Shown here piece by piece: positions 49,960-60,954 of a DNA stretch of 64,000 nt (the first letter of the stretch is position 1; the number at the start of each line of letters is the position of its first letter). Below the pieces are notes generated by a model that was not told the DNA's origin, made no database searches, and worked only from the letters and a program-made list of their open reading frames with translations. The DNA is taken from assembly GCA_025399215.1 (NCBI GenBank), contig MU621144.1, positions 1-64,000 of the forward strand, given 5' to 3'. The DNA is from Globomyces pollinis-pini (Eukaryota; Chytridiomycota; Chytridiomycetes; Rhizophydiales; Globomycetaceae). A program made the translations under genes and the position numbers.

Positions 49960-51984
49960 ATGACGATAGTTGATTGCCAAAAGGATCCTAATTCACACGC
50001 TAACACTGAACAAGTGGTCATTGTACATTCTCATGTACAATGGACTGCCGACTTCTCTTCAAAGACTCTTCGAGGTTCTGTTCGTCATGACTTACGAATC
50101 TTGAGTCCAACAGACCATGTTGTATTGGATGCTAAATTCTTGGTTATCTCTCGTATTGAGGACACTGAAGGGAATGCTTTGGAGGTATTGAAAGTACTGC
50201 TCATCATTAGTTTAATCTTGCTCCTCCTCACGAAACTTTTGGGTCTGCTTTGACCATTAACTTTGGACATCTTGACTCAAATGCTACTTACTCTATCGTG
50301 ATTTTTTATGAAACTACTGAAAAATCTACTGCAATCCAATGGTTAACTCCAAGTCAAACAATGGGAAAAGTTCATCCATATCTGTTCACTCAATGCCAAG
50401 CTATTCATGCCAGAAGCATTATCCCATGTCAAGATACTCCTGGTATGTATGTAGAATAGCATATTGATTGTATTATAGGTGTCAAAATCACTTACTCTGC
50501 TCAGGTCACGGTTCCTAAAGAGTTGAGAGCACTTATGTCTGCTGTGCCTATCACTCCTGAAAACCCACTTGAAAATACCTACTATTTCGATCAAAAAATT
50601 GCCATTCCTTCTTACTTGATTGCTCTTGCAGGTTCCGATTGATTGTACTAAAACTTTAACAGTGGGTGATATTGTGGGAATCAAAGTGGGACCTAGATCA
50701 ACCGTTTGGTCTGAACCTTCTATTGTAAAAGCTTGTGCGTGGGAATTTGAAGACACCGAAACATTTATCTCTATCGGTGAATCTTTGTTAACACCTTATT
50801 GTTGGGGAGTTTATGATCTTTTGGTTCTTCCAACATCTTTCCCATATGGTGGTATGGATATGACTATTTATAACCGTTTAGGAATGGAAAATCCATGTTT
50901 AACTTTTGTTACCCCTTCGTTATTGGCTGGTGATCGTACTTTAGTGGATGTAGTTGCCCATGAAATTGCCCACTCTTGGATGGGAAATTTGTAAGATTGA
51001 ATCGTACCTAATTAATTTTATTTAGAGTGACAACAAAGAATTGGGAACATTTTTGGTTAAATGAAGGATTCACCGTATTTATTGAACGTAAAATCATTGG
51101 TCGTTTACATGGTGAATCATCACGTCATTTCAATTCTATTATTGGCCTTGCAGCACTTCAAGAAAGTGTCGATCATTGCCATTCAACATCACACCCAGAA
51201 TATTCATATTTATGTCCATGTTTGAAAGGGGTAAGTGGTTTTGAAACTAATCGTCTAGGTGGACCCTGATGATGTCTTTTCTCGTGTTCCTTATGAAAAA
51301 GGTTTTAATTTCTTGTTTTACTTGGAACAATTGGTTGGTGGTCCAGAAATATTTGAACCGTATGTCAAAGCGCATGTAGTGGAATTTTCTCACAAGGCCA
51401 TCACCACAACTGATTTTAAAGAATTTTTATTCAAATACTTTAGAGAGTTTGATAATGGCTCCAAACTGTCATTTATCGAATCAGTCGATTACGAGTTATG
51501 GTTCCATGGTCCAGGAATGCCACCTGTTGACAATGCCTTTAGTCGTGAATTGGTAGAAAACTGTCAAATCTTGGCTGACAGTTGGCTTGGGGATGTATTA
51601 CCAACAAACTCGACTCAAATGTGGGATGAAATGCAAACGAACCAACGTGTCATGTTTTTTGACATTTTAATTGCAAAGGCACCATTATCTCATGAAACCT
51701 TAAATGCTTTAGATTTGGCTTACAAACTCTCTTCCATTAAAAACTCTGAAGTACGATTCAAATGGCAACACCTATGTCTTCAATCTCATAAAACTGAAAT
51801 CTTTGATCAAGTAGTGGACTTTATCACAAACATTGGTAGAATGAAATTTGTTCGTCCACTCTATCGTTCTTTGTTTGCATGTCAAGATGGTAAACAATTA
51901 GCAAGAGATACCTTTATCAAACATCGTGATTTCTATCACCCTATTTGTGCCACTATGGTTGCTAGGGATTTGGGTATTGCTTAG
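49960..51984 (+). CDS. LTA4H: leukotriene A4 hydrolase-like M1 aminopeptidase
   Basis: M1 family motifs are complete. The N-terminal beta domain carries [20 protein letters not shown] and IALAVGDI with [11 protein letters not shown]. The catalytic part has [21 protein letters not shown], the zinc site HEIAH followed by [14 protein letters not shown], and [20 protein letters not shown]. An ARM-type C-terminal domain ends at TAG 51982-51984. The GxMEN substrate motif is split by a 30-nt intron (50852-50881) that lacks a stop and is a multiple of three, so it also reads through in frame. Another intron restores [13 protein letters not shown]. Fungal members are mainly epoxide hydrolase/aminopeptidases in the cytosol. 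Complete and probably active. Confidence 0.95.
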
Positions 51985-52389
51985 ATAGTGGTTTAACTTA
52001 CAAAGAATAAACTGTTGTACTAGTATTGAAAATACAATCTACTCTAATACAAATACCCATTGTTATTCTTACAATTAATTCTCCTGACAAGATGCAGCAC
52101 CTAATGGCACAAAACTGTAGTCCTCAGCAATTATGGCATTTATAAACATAAACACCGATTTAATTACATACAAGACATTTTATCTACCATGACTCCGTTC
52201 ACTGAATTTGCTGATACAAAGACAGCGGTTGGACTAAATCCAACATCCATGGATGATCTAGCGATCAATATATTTTTGATCCAATAACGTTCACTTATCA
52301 GTTAATGGTTCAACGATATATCGTCACTCTAAAAAACAAAAAAAAAATTAAAACGTAAAACAAAATTTATAGTCATTAAATTTGCCACT
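51985..52389. other. convergent intergenic region
   Basis: Between two 3' ends. An ATG-opened stretch of 32 codons (52189 to about 52287) has no family-like content. No repeat or RNA recognised. Confidence 0.35.
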
Positions 52390-53334
52390 TCAACGACGAA
52401 AGGAAGCTCTAGAAGAAGGTCGAACGGGGGATTCAAATCGTGAACTATTTTGATTCATAAAGCTGGTAAATGTACGTGGAGTCAAATTCACATCACCTGA
52501 TCGTGATTGCCCAAACTTTGATGGTAAGGTAAAACGATCAGTTGATGAATGGACATTATGCTGCAATTTTTCAAACTTGAAAGTAGATCGATCGTGTTTC
52601 AAAAAATGTCCATTTGGCACTTGAATATCAGATTCTTTTTGGGATATTGGTGTTTTTCTTTTGAGCTTGTCATACAGAACCTTAATATTGGATTAAAATC
52701 AAGCATTACCTGTAATTTTTGGAGTTGACGGGATTTCTCATTCATTTGTTCAGTTAGTTCATGAATTCGACGTTTCTCTAATTCTCGATCATGGGATGCA
52801 ACTTTATACTTCTCTTGCAATGCTACGATAAGAAAATACATTGTCCAAAGTACCCTCAATTTCTTGGTTTGCTTCGCGAATGACAATCTGGGTGTTTCGT
52901 TCTAGTTCAGAGCATTTTTCATTGAGCGTCTTTCTGATAATATCTTGATATGCTGCCTCTTGAGATATCCTATGACTGTTTAATATATAAATATGTTACT
53001 GATAAACCCAAAAGCTGAGAGATCGACTGGCAATCTCACAGATAATTTCCGGACTTAAACCAGACAAAATGGACTAAAATTAGACATACAAACACAAACA
53101 GATTTATAGTCATCGGTTGGACAAAGGTCATTGATCACAATATCATCTTTCTGAGTTAAAGACGTATCACAAGCAGGACTACCTGGTTAAACCAAACGCT
53201 TACCAAATCAGAGCCGTCTCAAAATATCGCTGTCCACACTCCATGCAGAAGATATGACTACAAGTGGTCACTACCCCTTTGCTTGAGATTTGCTTTCGGC
53301 ATTTGAGATTATTGCAGCGAAGTGGGAAATCCAT
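52390..53334 (-). CDS. HEI10: HEI10/CCNB1IP1-like RING protein (meiotic crossover factor)
   Basis: ATG 53334 begins the RING: CNNLKCRKQIS, CSHIFCMEC, then, across a 25-nt intron, CPACDTSLTQKDDIV. DLCPTDDYK and LSGLSPEIICEIASRSLSFW follow as in HEI10, then a coiled coil (REANQEIEALQEKYKVASHD, with KSRQLQKLQ and VLYDKLKRK). The C-terminal 90 residues are Ser/Arg-rich and basic. HEI10 is a SUMO/ubiquitin ligase that concentrates at designated crossovers on meiotic chromosomes. One junction (GAAATTGAGG joined to CATTGCAAGAG) shows that the intron there, not the open stretch beside it, is correct. Five short introns in all. Related Zip3/RNF212 proteins are the alternative, but the SPEII.EI..R.L.FW stretch favours HEI10. 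Confidence 0.85.
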
Positions 53335-53384
53335 GAAAGGAAAAACAGGAAAAACGGTAACAAGAAAATTTAACCAACCCGAGT

Positions 53385-54549
53385 TTATTTAACAAATCTT
53401 AGCTCTTCAGTGCGATACGAATGATACTTATCTTTGTATTCATCATACAATTCACGAAGACTATTTACATACCTAGCATGTAGCTCATCTATTTGTTCTT
53501 GGGTTGGATTCTCAATGATTCCATCAACTTCGACTGGTTTACCCACTGTTATATGTTAGACTATCTAAATTACCGACTGTGACTAATGGATGCTGCTTGG
53601 GGAACAATGTACCGAATTGGCCGTAAAATAATGGAGCAGCAGCTTTGAAAAGTGTTTGAAACACACCATGAAGAGGTTGAAAAAACGAATGAGTTACACG
53701 ATGATACAATTCGTTTTCACCGAATCCTATAACTGGAACTGGAGAGGCACCAGTCATTAAGGCTATTTTAGCAAATCCTTTTCGTTTCAGCAACACCAAA
53801 TCAAGAGTTCCTGGAGGATTAAATAAACACTGCAAACCTTCTGTCATGTATTTGAATTCTTCTGCACCACCAATAGCAATCATCATACTAGTTCCTGGCT
53901 TTCCATATAATAACCGTTGTTTTATCGACTTTCTTTCGCATGATCCAGATCCCAATGCTAAGGCATAGTCTCGCCAAATAGGCACGGAAAAGTTGGCGGG
54001 TAAAGTTGACATTATAATGTGAATACTAAACAGGTTAGTTGGAAACATATTACCCAGGAAACAAATCTTCTTCCACATGGCGATTAAAGATTATATTGCA
54101 AAACGGTGCAATAGCATAGACACCTAGAATATTAATCTGAATGGACAGTTACCATGTGGATGAACACCAATAATATACTTTTTAGATGGATCCAATTTTT
54201 TGGTTCGAATGATCTGTGCAGGAAAATATGCACGAAAGTAGTCCCATATTTTAGCATGTCGAATAAAGGATCTAAACCAATTCCTTTTCATACCCACAAT
54301 TGGAGTTTTTGTATCTAAAAAGATATATCCAAAATACACCAATATAGGGAATCTTGACCAACTGGAGTAATAGAAAAGAACCAATACCAGCACTGGTGCA
54401 CCAATCATGATGAAGAACAACGAAAATAACCACAAATTGACAGCAATAAATTGTAAAATCCTATCGGTCACAGTGAAGCTAGTTGGATAAGACTCTGGAA
54501 TGATTTTATAATCCTCATTTTCAGGTTGATCTGCTTTTGCTGTTGTCAT
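53385..54549 (-). CDS. DGAT2: DGAT2-family diacylglycerol acyltransferase, copy A
   Basis: ATG 54549 precedes a double hydrophobic hairpin (LWLFSLFFIMIGAPVLVLVL). The active-site motif YIIGVHPHG follows, then FSVPIWRDYALALGSGS, KPGTSMMIAIGGAEEF, LLKRKGFAKIALMTGASPVP and IGFGENELYHRV. The last exon ends with RTEELRFVK. Three introns sit at the same places as in copy B (54675-55850). The enzyme esterifies diacylglycerol with acyl-CoA at the ER and lipid droplets; chytrid zoospores carry large lipid stores. The intergenic distance to the HEI10-like gene is only 50 nt. Confidence 0.95.
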
Positions 54550-54674
54550 TTGCAAACTCTTTAATCTTCTCAAAACCTCTAATCAATTCATTTTACATCA
54601 ATTGCTTTTTAAGGGGATCTGCGCCACCCAGCAAAGGCCGAAAGTTTTCCTCTCAAAACAAACGTATTTTTTTA

Positions 54675-55850
54675 TTAAGCTACGAATCGAAGCTCTTGCT
54701 TTCGTTCTGCATCAAAAATGTCTTTGTAGCTGTGGTAAAGTTCTTTCAATTTTGTCACGTATTCTTCGTGTAATTCATCAATTTGTTGTTTGGTTGGGTG
54801 GGGAACTGCATGATTCACATGAATGGGACTGCCGACTAACACGTTATTATTATCATGGGAATATACCTAAAGTAACGAGCGGCACATTTTTTGGAATTAT
54901 GGTTCCAAATCGGCCAATGAACAATGGTGCCTCACTTTTCACCAACAGGCGGAATAAAGAATGTAAAGGCTCTAAAAATGAGTGCTTGACTTTTTGAAAT
55001 AGATTATTTTCCCCAAAGCCAATTATTGGTACAAGTGAACTTCCAGTTATCAAAGCCAATTTGACGAAACCTTTCCTCTTCATTAAAACTAAATCTAGAG
55101 TTCCTATTGTGTGTAAGATTTTGAGAAAACACATACCTTCGGCCATATATTTGAATTCGTCAGCTCCTCCAAGTGCAATCATCATACTGGTTCCAGGATC
55201 CCCGTGCAAAAGACGATGCTTGATGGATCGTCTTTCGCAAGATCCTGTACCTACAAGAATACACAAGTCTCTCCAAAATGGAATCCAAAAATTCGCAGGC
55301 AAAGTGTTTGTTATAACTTGAATACTAAACAGTTAGTTTTAGGTATGTACCCTGGAAAGAGAGATTTAAAGTGCCGATTAAATACAACTGAAGCAAACAT
55401 TGAGATAGCATACACTCCATGTGGGTGGTAGCCAATTATATACCGTCTTGATGGATCTAAATGCGCGGTTTTTACAAGTTGTGCAGGAAAGTAGCCTCTA
55501 AAGTGATCCCAAAGGGTCCAATGACGGAATGACTCTCTTAACCAATTGTTCTTTCTCCCAACAATTGCTGATTTTGAATCAAAGATCATCCACATAAAAT
55601 AAGCTATCACAAAGATTCTAGACGATGGATAATAGATAAAAGATAGAAGTAGTAGAGTTGGAGCTACAATCATGAATCCAACCAAAATAGACATCCAGAA
55701 TGCAGTTACTATCAATTGAACCAACCTCTGGTAGAATGTAGTTGGTAGCGTCTTTGACGGATAAATTTCATACTTGAGCTTCGCTTTTGATTTCAACTGA
55801 TCTATTTCCTTCTTTAGAACTTCTAGATTATGTTGCTCTTCAATTGTCAT
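54675..55850 (-). CDS. DGAT2: DGAT2-family diacylglycerol acyltransferase, copy B
   Basis: ATG 55850 leads through a charged N-terminal helix to a hydrophobic hairpin (FWMSILVGFMIVAPTLLLLS). Then come YIIGYHPHGVYAISMFASVV, FWIPFWRDLCILVGTGSCER, DPGTSMMIALGGADEFKYMA, LMKRKGFVKLALITGSSLVP and IIGFGENNLF. It ends QELRFVA at TAA 54675-54677. The HPHG and RKGF motifs are intact. It is clearly homologous to copy A along its length, with 125 nt between copy A start and copy B stop, so the pair arose by tandem duplication. Substitutions are spread widely, implying the duplication is not very recent. The two may differ in substrate (DAG versus monoacylglycerol or wax alcohol); the sequence does not tell. 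Confidence 0.95.
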
Positions 55851-56073
55851 TTAGTTACAAACAAAGACAAATGCGGACGGAAATGACAGTCATAAATTCA
55901 TTATTGTGTCTGTGTAACAATCTTAAATGACAGGTACATGATCATCACTTTAATTACAAAATTTAACAATGCAAAGATATCTAAGATCGAATAAATGTGC
56001 TCAAAATTTATAGTGTACCATGAACAGAAAAAATCCTTGATAATTTACAGTGGTTTTATTGTACATCTGGATA

Positions 56074-57690
56074 TTAATTGATTCCAGAATGCGTCTTCTT
56101 GATCATATATTCCACCATTGCTGCAACACATTTTAAATGCCCTTTATCAGTGGCTGCATGAATGGCATAATTTTTGTTAGCCATTGGATCGATCCTAGGG
56201 TCAGCTAAAAGCAATTCCACACAGTCAAGGTGTCCATTCCTGGCTGCCTGTTGAATGGCATTATTGTTGAAATCCGATGGATCTACTCTACCATCTCGTA
56301 ACAGAAAATATACACACGCAGCATGCCCCATTTGGCATGCTAAACGTAATGCAGAATTAGAAAGGGCGTTTGGATTTACCCTTCTGTCAGCTAATAAGAT
56401 GGAAACACATTTCACATGCCCCTCTAACGCAGCATTTCGAATTGCATAATTATCAAGTTCTGAAGGATCCACTCTTGAGTCTGACAATAGCAGTTCTAAA
56501 CACTCAGCATGTCCAAATTTTGATGCTACTAATACAGCATTGTTTCTAGCATCAGATGGGTCTACTCTAGGGTCTTCCATTAATCTCTTTACAGCTTTAT
56601 AATGCCCATTTTGTGTTGCTATTCTGATCGGGTTGTTCATATTGACAGCTGGATCAACTCTCGGATCAGTCAATAGTAATTCTATACAATCCAAATGTCC
56701 ATTCATGGCTGCCACTCTAATTGCGCAGTTGTCTCTTTCAGATGGGTTCACTCTACAATCATCCAATAATATCTTGACGCAATCAACATTTCCACGCTCA
56801 GATGCAATTCGAACTGCGTTATTGTCATTGACAGTTGGATCTACACGATTGTCTGTTAGTAGCAGTTTAACTATATCAGAGAAACCAAACATAGCTGCAA
56901 CACGTATTGCAATGTTATTATCCACTGCTGGATTGACTCTCCCGTCTTTCAATAGTACTTTTAAACATTCGAAATGCCCATTCTGAGTTGCAGCAATGAA
57001 TGCAATATTGTTTCGATCAGATGGGTCCACTCTTTCATCATCCAAGAGCAAACGAAGACATTCAAGATGTCCATGCTTAGCCGCAACTTGAGTAGCGTGG
57101 TTGTTTCTTGATGCTGGATTCACATTTTTACTATTCAATAGTAATTTTAGAACATCAGCTGCTCCATTTGTACATGCAATGTCCACCATCATAGAATCCC
57201 CAACCGATACATCTACCTTACAACGATTCACAAAGTATTTAAAGAGTTCAATCTGTTTCTTTTCAATCAATTGCTTCAATAGTAAATGAGATTTTATGTT
57301 TGATTGAAACTCTTTGTCCATGAGTATAATTTGAAAGAGTGACAGTAATCCTACATCCACTGCTTTATCAAAAATAACCTGTTTCCCATATAATGGCAAT
57401 GAATTGATGTTGAGTCGAATGTATTGCTCTACGATTTTATATTTACCATGATTTAATAATTTTAATGCTCGTAGACAATTCAAACTAGATACATCTGGAT
57501 TAATATGATTGACTAGAAAGGTGCATTGAAGTTTTTGAATTTCATTCTCATATGTATCCCAAGTTAAACTGACTGAGATGGGTAGATTAAAGACTGTACT
57601 GCTAAGTCTTAGATTTGTGTAGGTTTCTAAAGGGATGTAGCTACTTATCTGCTCTATAATTTCGATGGGCAATAGTTCTATAGTATGCAT
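56074..57690 (-). CDS. F-box/ankyrin-repeat protein 3 (long repeat array)
   Basis: ATG 57690 opens MHTIELLPIEIIEQISSYI, an F-box-like start. A non-repeat linker of about 130 residues follows, then about ten or eleven ankyrin repeats of 33-34 residues with the sharp consensus DPRVDPS..NN.AI..AA..GH..C..LLL. It is the longest of three such genes in the window. The repeats are very similar to one another, at protein and partly at DNA level, a sign of recent repeat expansion. Single exon. The reverse strand is open over long stretches within the repeats; this follows from the repeat codon pattern, not from real genes. Probable SCF substrate receptor; target unknown. Confidence 0.88.
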   Translation of the reverse strand: MHTIELLPIEIIEQISSYIPLETYTNLRLSSTVFNLPISVSLTWDTYENEIQKLQCTFLVNHINPDVSSLNCLRALKLLNHGKYKIVEQYIRLNINSLPLYGKQVIFDKAVDVGLLSLFQIILMDKEFQSNIKSHLLLKQLIEKKQIELFKYFVNRCKVDVSVGDSMMVDIACTNGAADVLKLLLNSKNVNPASRNNHATQVAAKHGHLECLRLLLDDERVDPSDRNNIAFIAATQNGHFECLKVLLKDGRVNPAVDNNIAIRVAAMFGFSDIVKLLLTDNRVDPTVNDNNAVRIASERGNVDCVKILLDDCRVNPSERDNCAIRVAAMNGHLDCIELLLTDPRVDPAVNMNNPIRIATQNGHYKAVKRLMEDPRVDPSDARNNAVLVASKFGHAECLELLLSDSRVDPSELDNYAIRNAALEGHVKCVSILLADRRVNPNALSNSALRLACQMGHAACVYFLLRDGRVDPSDFNNNAIQQAARNGHLDCVELLLADPRIDPMANKNYAIHAATDKGHLKCVAAMVEYMIKKTHSGIN

Positions 57691-58569
57691 ATTTAGAGAC
57701 CACAATTTTCGCGTTTTACTTGAAGTTAATGATAACCTACATTAGGGTTTATGATGAATAATATTCCAGTTTGAATTATTAGGAGATTCACTGCCAGATT
57801 AATTTTTCATGGAATTTAAAGGAATTAAAGTATATCAGGCATAACTCCTTTTGCATCTTAATTATCTTGGATGAGATTGGATTCTTTGGGTCACTGCAAT
57901 TGCGTTAGGAATCGCTTACTTTTTTTGGCAGTCAAATCTTCGCTAGATACTCTGTGAGAAACAGATTTAATGTGAACCAACAGAAAATTCAGACAACTTC
58001 GCCATTGGTGTTGTCGATTTCCACTAGTTGGTGGGCTTGACATCCTCCGACGGAGCTTCAAATGATTAGGTACTATGTCTTCATTGTACAAGAGTTCAAG
58101 TACCAACCTGCCAATCTCAAAACCATCATACGCGCTTTCCGATATCTTCTTATGGTTATATATATGTGGATCCAATCTTTGCTAGTTCGTGAATAATCTT
58201 TAGTTGGGGTCAGTTATTAATATAAATAAATTATAAACCGAACTATTTGATTATCTTAAGCCAAAATAGCATTTTCGCTTGTGAAAGCAAGAATGGACGT
58301 GTGTGTGGAAGAGAGATAACCATTATTGATTTTATCGATCAATTCATAATAGAATGTACAACTGAAGAAAATAATCATTCAACATTCATTATATTGTCTT
58401 GTATAAGTTAACTCACCCCAACTGATGTACACACTGCTTTATAATCCCACACAAAAGAGCTTTAATGTCATAAATGAATCAATGAATTTTGACAAGTAAA
58501 GAAAATTAAGTCTTCATTGTAATTAATCAAGAGTAACAAATCTGCCAGTTAAAACCAAATCTATAACCA
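57691..58569. other. gene-poor stretch with an unassigned open frame
   Basis: About 880 nt. On the minus strand 57891-58175 is open for about 94 codons, but it lacks an ATG near its beginning. It shows no family pattern, though DGFEIGRLVLELLY looks protein-like. It may be an exon of an unrecognised gene or a remnant. Confidence 0.35.
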
Positions 58570-59522
58570 TCAAACTTTAAGAGTCGCACGTCTTTTCGAT
58601 TTCTTCTTTTCGTTATCTGTTGGTATATCCATCATTTCAACAGTATTTGGGACTGAATTTAAGAACGATAAAGAATTGAACCACCACTCAACATAAGCCA
58701 TTCCACCAATCAAACTATCTGCCATATCATCCTTTTTCTTTGATAGTTGGTATTCAGTTAATAAATCATCACGACAGTTGAACCGTCCACTTTTTATCCA
58801 CTTATTGACAAGTGTCACTCCATTACTTTTCTTTCGGTGATAGCTTCCAGCACCATTTAAATCAAACAGTGTTGATATTAATTCTATCGGATTAAAGAAA
58901 AATGATTCAAGTACGTGGATTAATAGATTCACATTTGACGTTATTCTTGGTTCCTCGATCTACGATCATTCCTAATAATATAGCTTCGAAAATACTAGAT
59001 CGTAATATCGGTTTTGGTATCATTTGCTTGATTCCTATCGGTCTTATTGACTTTTGAATCAGTTGTTATATATTACTTGCTCTACAATTAGTTCACTTGT
59101 GTATTACTTTCGACAATATACAATGATGCATCCGGTTTATATAGTTGAGAATCCAAAATACGTCTACACTCCACTGCAAATTTATAACTATGATATTCTT
59201 TTGGAATATCTACACTAAACACTCCCCAATCTTTTATGGTAATCTTTGGTGACTCCAATGGTTTGAATTCATTATAGTCACATTTCAAATGACAAAACCC
59301 CAAATTGACACAACTATTCATAAGCTTTGATGAAACTAACCCAACATCAATGGATACTAAAGAATTGGGAAATTTTGATTGAGATATATGTTGTAAGTGT
59401 TGAGTTAATCGATCATCTAGGATTGATTTGGTACCAGATTTGCTAAGTCCAAATGATGTGCACAGCTCTTGTAGTTCTACCAATTTCTTTGATTTTAAAT
59501 TTAGCTTTGAAAGTCGATTCAT
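58570..59522 (-). CDS. CCE1: Cce1/Ydc2-type mitochondrial Holliday-junction resolvase
   Basis: ATG 59522 is followed by a SAP-like DNA-binding motif (LVELQELCTSFGLSKSGTKS). The RuvC-like fold begins VSIDVGL, with the first catalytic Asp. A second acidic site lies at VEKQ, which exists only if a 5-nt microexon (59077-59081) is included. SSIFEAILLGMI follows, and the last acidic site is KKDDMADSLIGGMAYVEWW, the most diagnostic stretch. Introns are 59082-59107, 59051-59076 and one of about 31 nt near 58916-58946. The tail is basic. Cce1 cuts four-way junctions in mitochondrial DNA and keeps the genome segregating. A mitochondrial presequence is not obvious, so the start may lie further upstream. 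Confidence 0.85.
59077..59081 (-). other. 5-nt microexon in the Cce1-like gene
   Basis: The bases AGCAA (minus strand) lie between two 26-nt GT-AG introns (59082-59107 and 59051-59076). With the microexon the frame reads GTC GAA A-AG CAA TCA, giving VEKQS; skipping it puts the remaining exon out of frame. Confidence 0.75.
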
Positions 59523-59943
59523 GGTTTGTCCAGTTGAATTGAACACTCTTGAAAATGGAAAAAGTTTGAACGAGCGATTGATAGAAGTTTGAGCTAGTAA
59601 TTGACTGGCATCAGAATTTCTGGGGATAAAGAGGTCTATTAAGTACTTGCCAATGGGCTAATGGTCTTTATTTACATTGATGAAGAGTCTCTTTTACAGG
59701 AGTATAACGAAGAGTTATGCGATCAATACGCAATGTCATTTTCTTCATTTGCTAATTATATATTTATGAACAATTGTACTAGGTAGTAAATTTGTCGCGA
59801 CAGACCATGTGTTCCAATATTTTTATCAAGAGCAACCTTCGTGTTTTTAAAATCCTACCATTAGCTAACGCTCCTATTGTGACAATAACACTGCCAGTTC
59901 ATACTAATAGATTAATGGTACGTAATGGATTCAAAATAATTTA
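59523..59943. other. intergenic stretch upstream of Cce1
   Basis: About 420 nt; it carries the Cce1 promoter and the 3' flank of the rhomboid gene. No gene recognised, though a 5' exon of Cce1 could lie here. Confidence 0.35.
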
Positions 59944-60814
59944 TTAAGCTTCCACCCAATTCCAAAACCGCATTAAGAGAATTCCACTCAAAAACCCACC
60001 AATATGGGCAGAATGGGCAATACTCACCATTCCATAATTTACTTCCGATTGTTGAGTCATTGAAAAAATCTCCAATCCAAATTGCATTAGCCTAAATACC
60101 ACCATTGTGGCCAATTGGGCAAACTCGAATTCAGCATCTTGCTTATCTTTGTGAGAATATCGTTTGCTTTTAATTGTGTTTAGTCTGGATATAAATGTGG
60201 ATAGTTCAGCACCAATAAATCCATAACAAGCTGCACTTGAACCACAAACCAAATTTGTTTTGGTAAAGAATTTCGAGAAGACTGATTTATTTGTGAATCG
60301 GATATTAAATATTGAATTGCTAGGATTATCCAACAAATTCATATCCATTAATAAATCATTCGCTTTTTTTTGTAGATTGTTTAGTGGGTGTTGTGATTTG
60401 GAAAAGACATGTTCCAATAAAACAAAAGACAATCCAGAGATGCTTGTTATAACAAACTATCGATTAGTTGGAGCAAATCATCACCATCGTAGCTGTTTTA
60501 ATAAAACCCAAGTCCTAGTATAAATGACACTATTTTTACCAACACGCAGATAGAACTTATCAAGGAACTCATGTTCATAAACCAATGACTGCTTCATCAA
60601 TATAAAATAGTTACTTGATATCATGGTGATGTAATGTATGCGTTATTATAGTATGTTTTGCAGATGTGATTCTTAACGGTTCAGTTGAGAATTGGCAGTA
60701 TCCATGTTTGATTACAAAGTCTTGAAGTGATTTGAATTGATCGGACTGGGCTAAGAGTGATGGAAATGTCAATGGTATGGTTCCTAATAGAAACAATCCA
60801 GTTCCAGTTTTCAT
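59944..60814 (-). CDS. rhomboid-family intramembrane serine protease
   Basis: After joining five exons the rhomboid landmarks appear in order: HTLHHHDINHWFMNMSSLIS (the conserved His and Asn of TM2), then GLSFVLLEHVF, the catalytic Ser segment CGSSAACYGFIGAE, and the catalytic His segment SAHIGGFLSGIL. The usual GxSG core is GSSA here, a small departure. Start ATG 60814 precedes a hydrophobic segment (GLFLLGTIPLTFPSLL). Introns include one joining HHHDI to NHWF and one joining TATM to FVITS. An insertion of about 45 residues between TM4 and TM5, with KSKRYSHKDK, is uncommon. Location (mitochondria, Golgi or plasma membrane) cannot be told. Confidence 0.85.
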
Positions 60815-60954
60815 TTTTGAAGGGAAGTTTGATCTCGTTAAACTCTTCGATAATTGAAACAAGAAACTATAAAGGGTTTAATAGAGTATCGGATTATACA
60901 CGACGTTTCATTAAACAATTACTTATATTAAATAAAATCAGCGATTGATGATGA

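Noticed and set aside
52189..52287. 32-codon ATG-opened frame in a convergent intergenic region
   Set aside because: Too short and without conservation evidence; expected by chance.
57891..58175. 94-codon open frame on the minus strand as a gene
   Set aside because: No ATG near its beginning, no splice-compatible neighbours found, no recognised domain. Kept only as a note.
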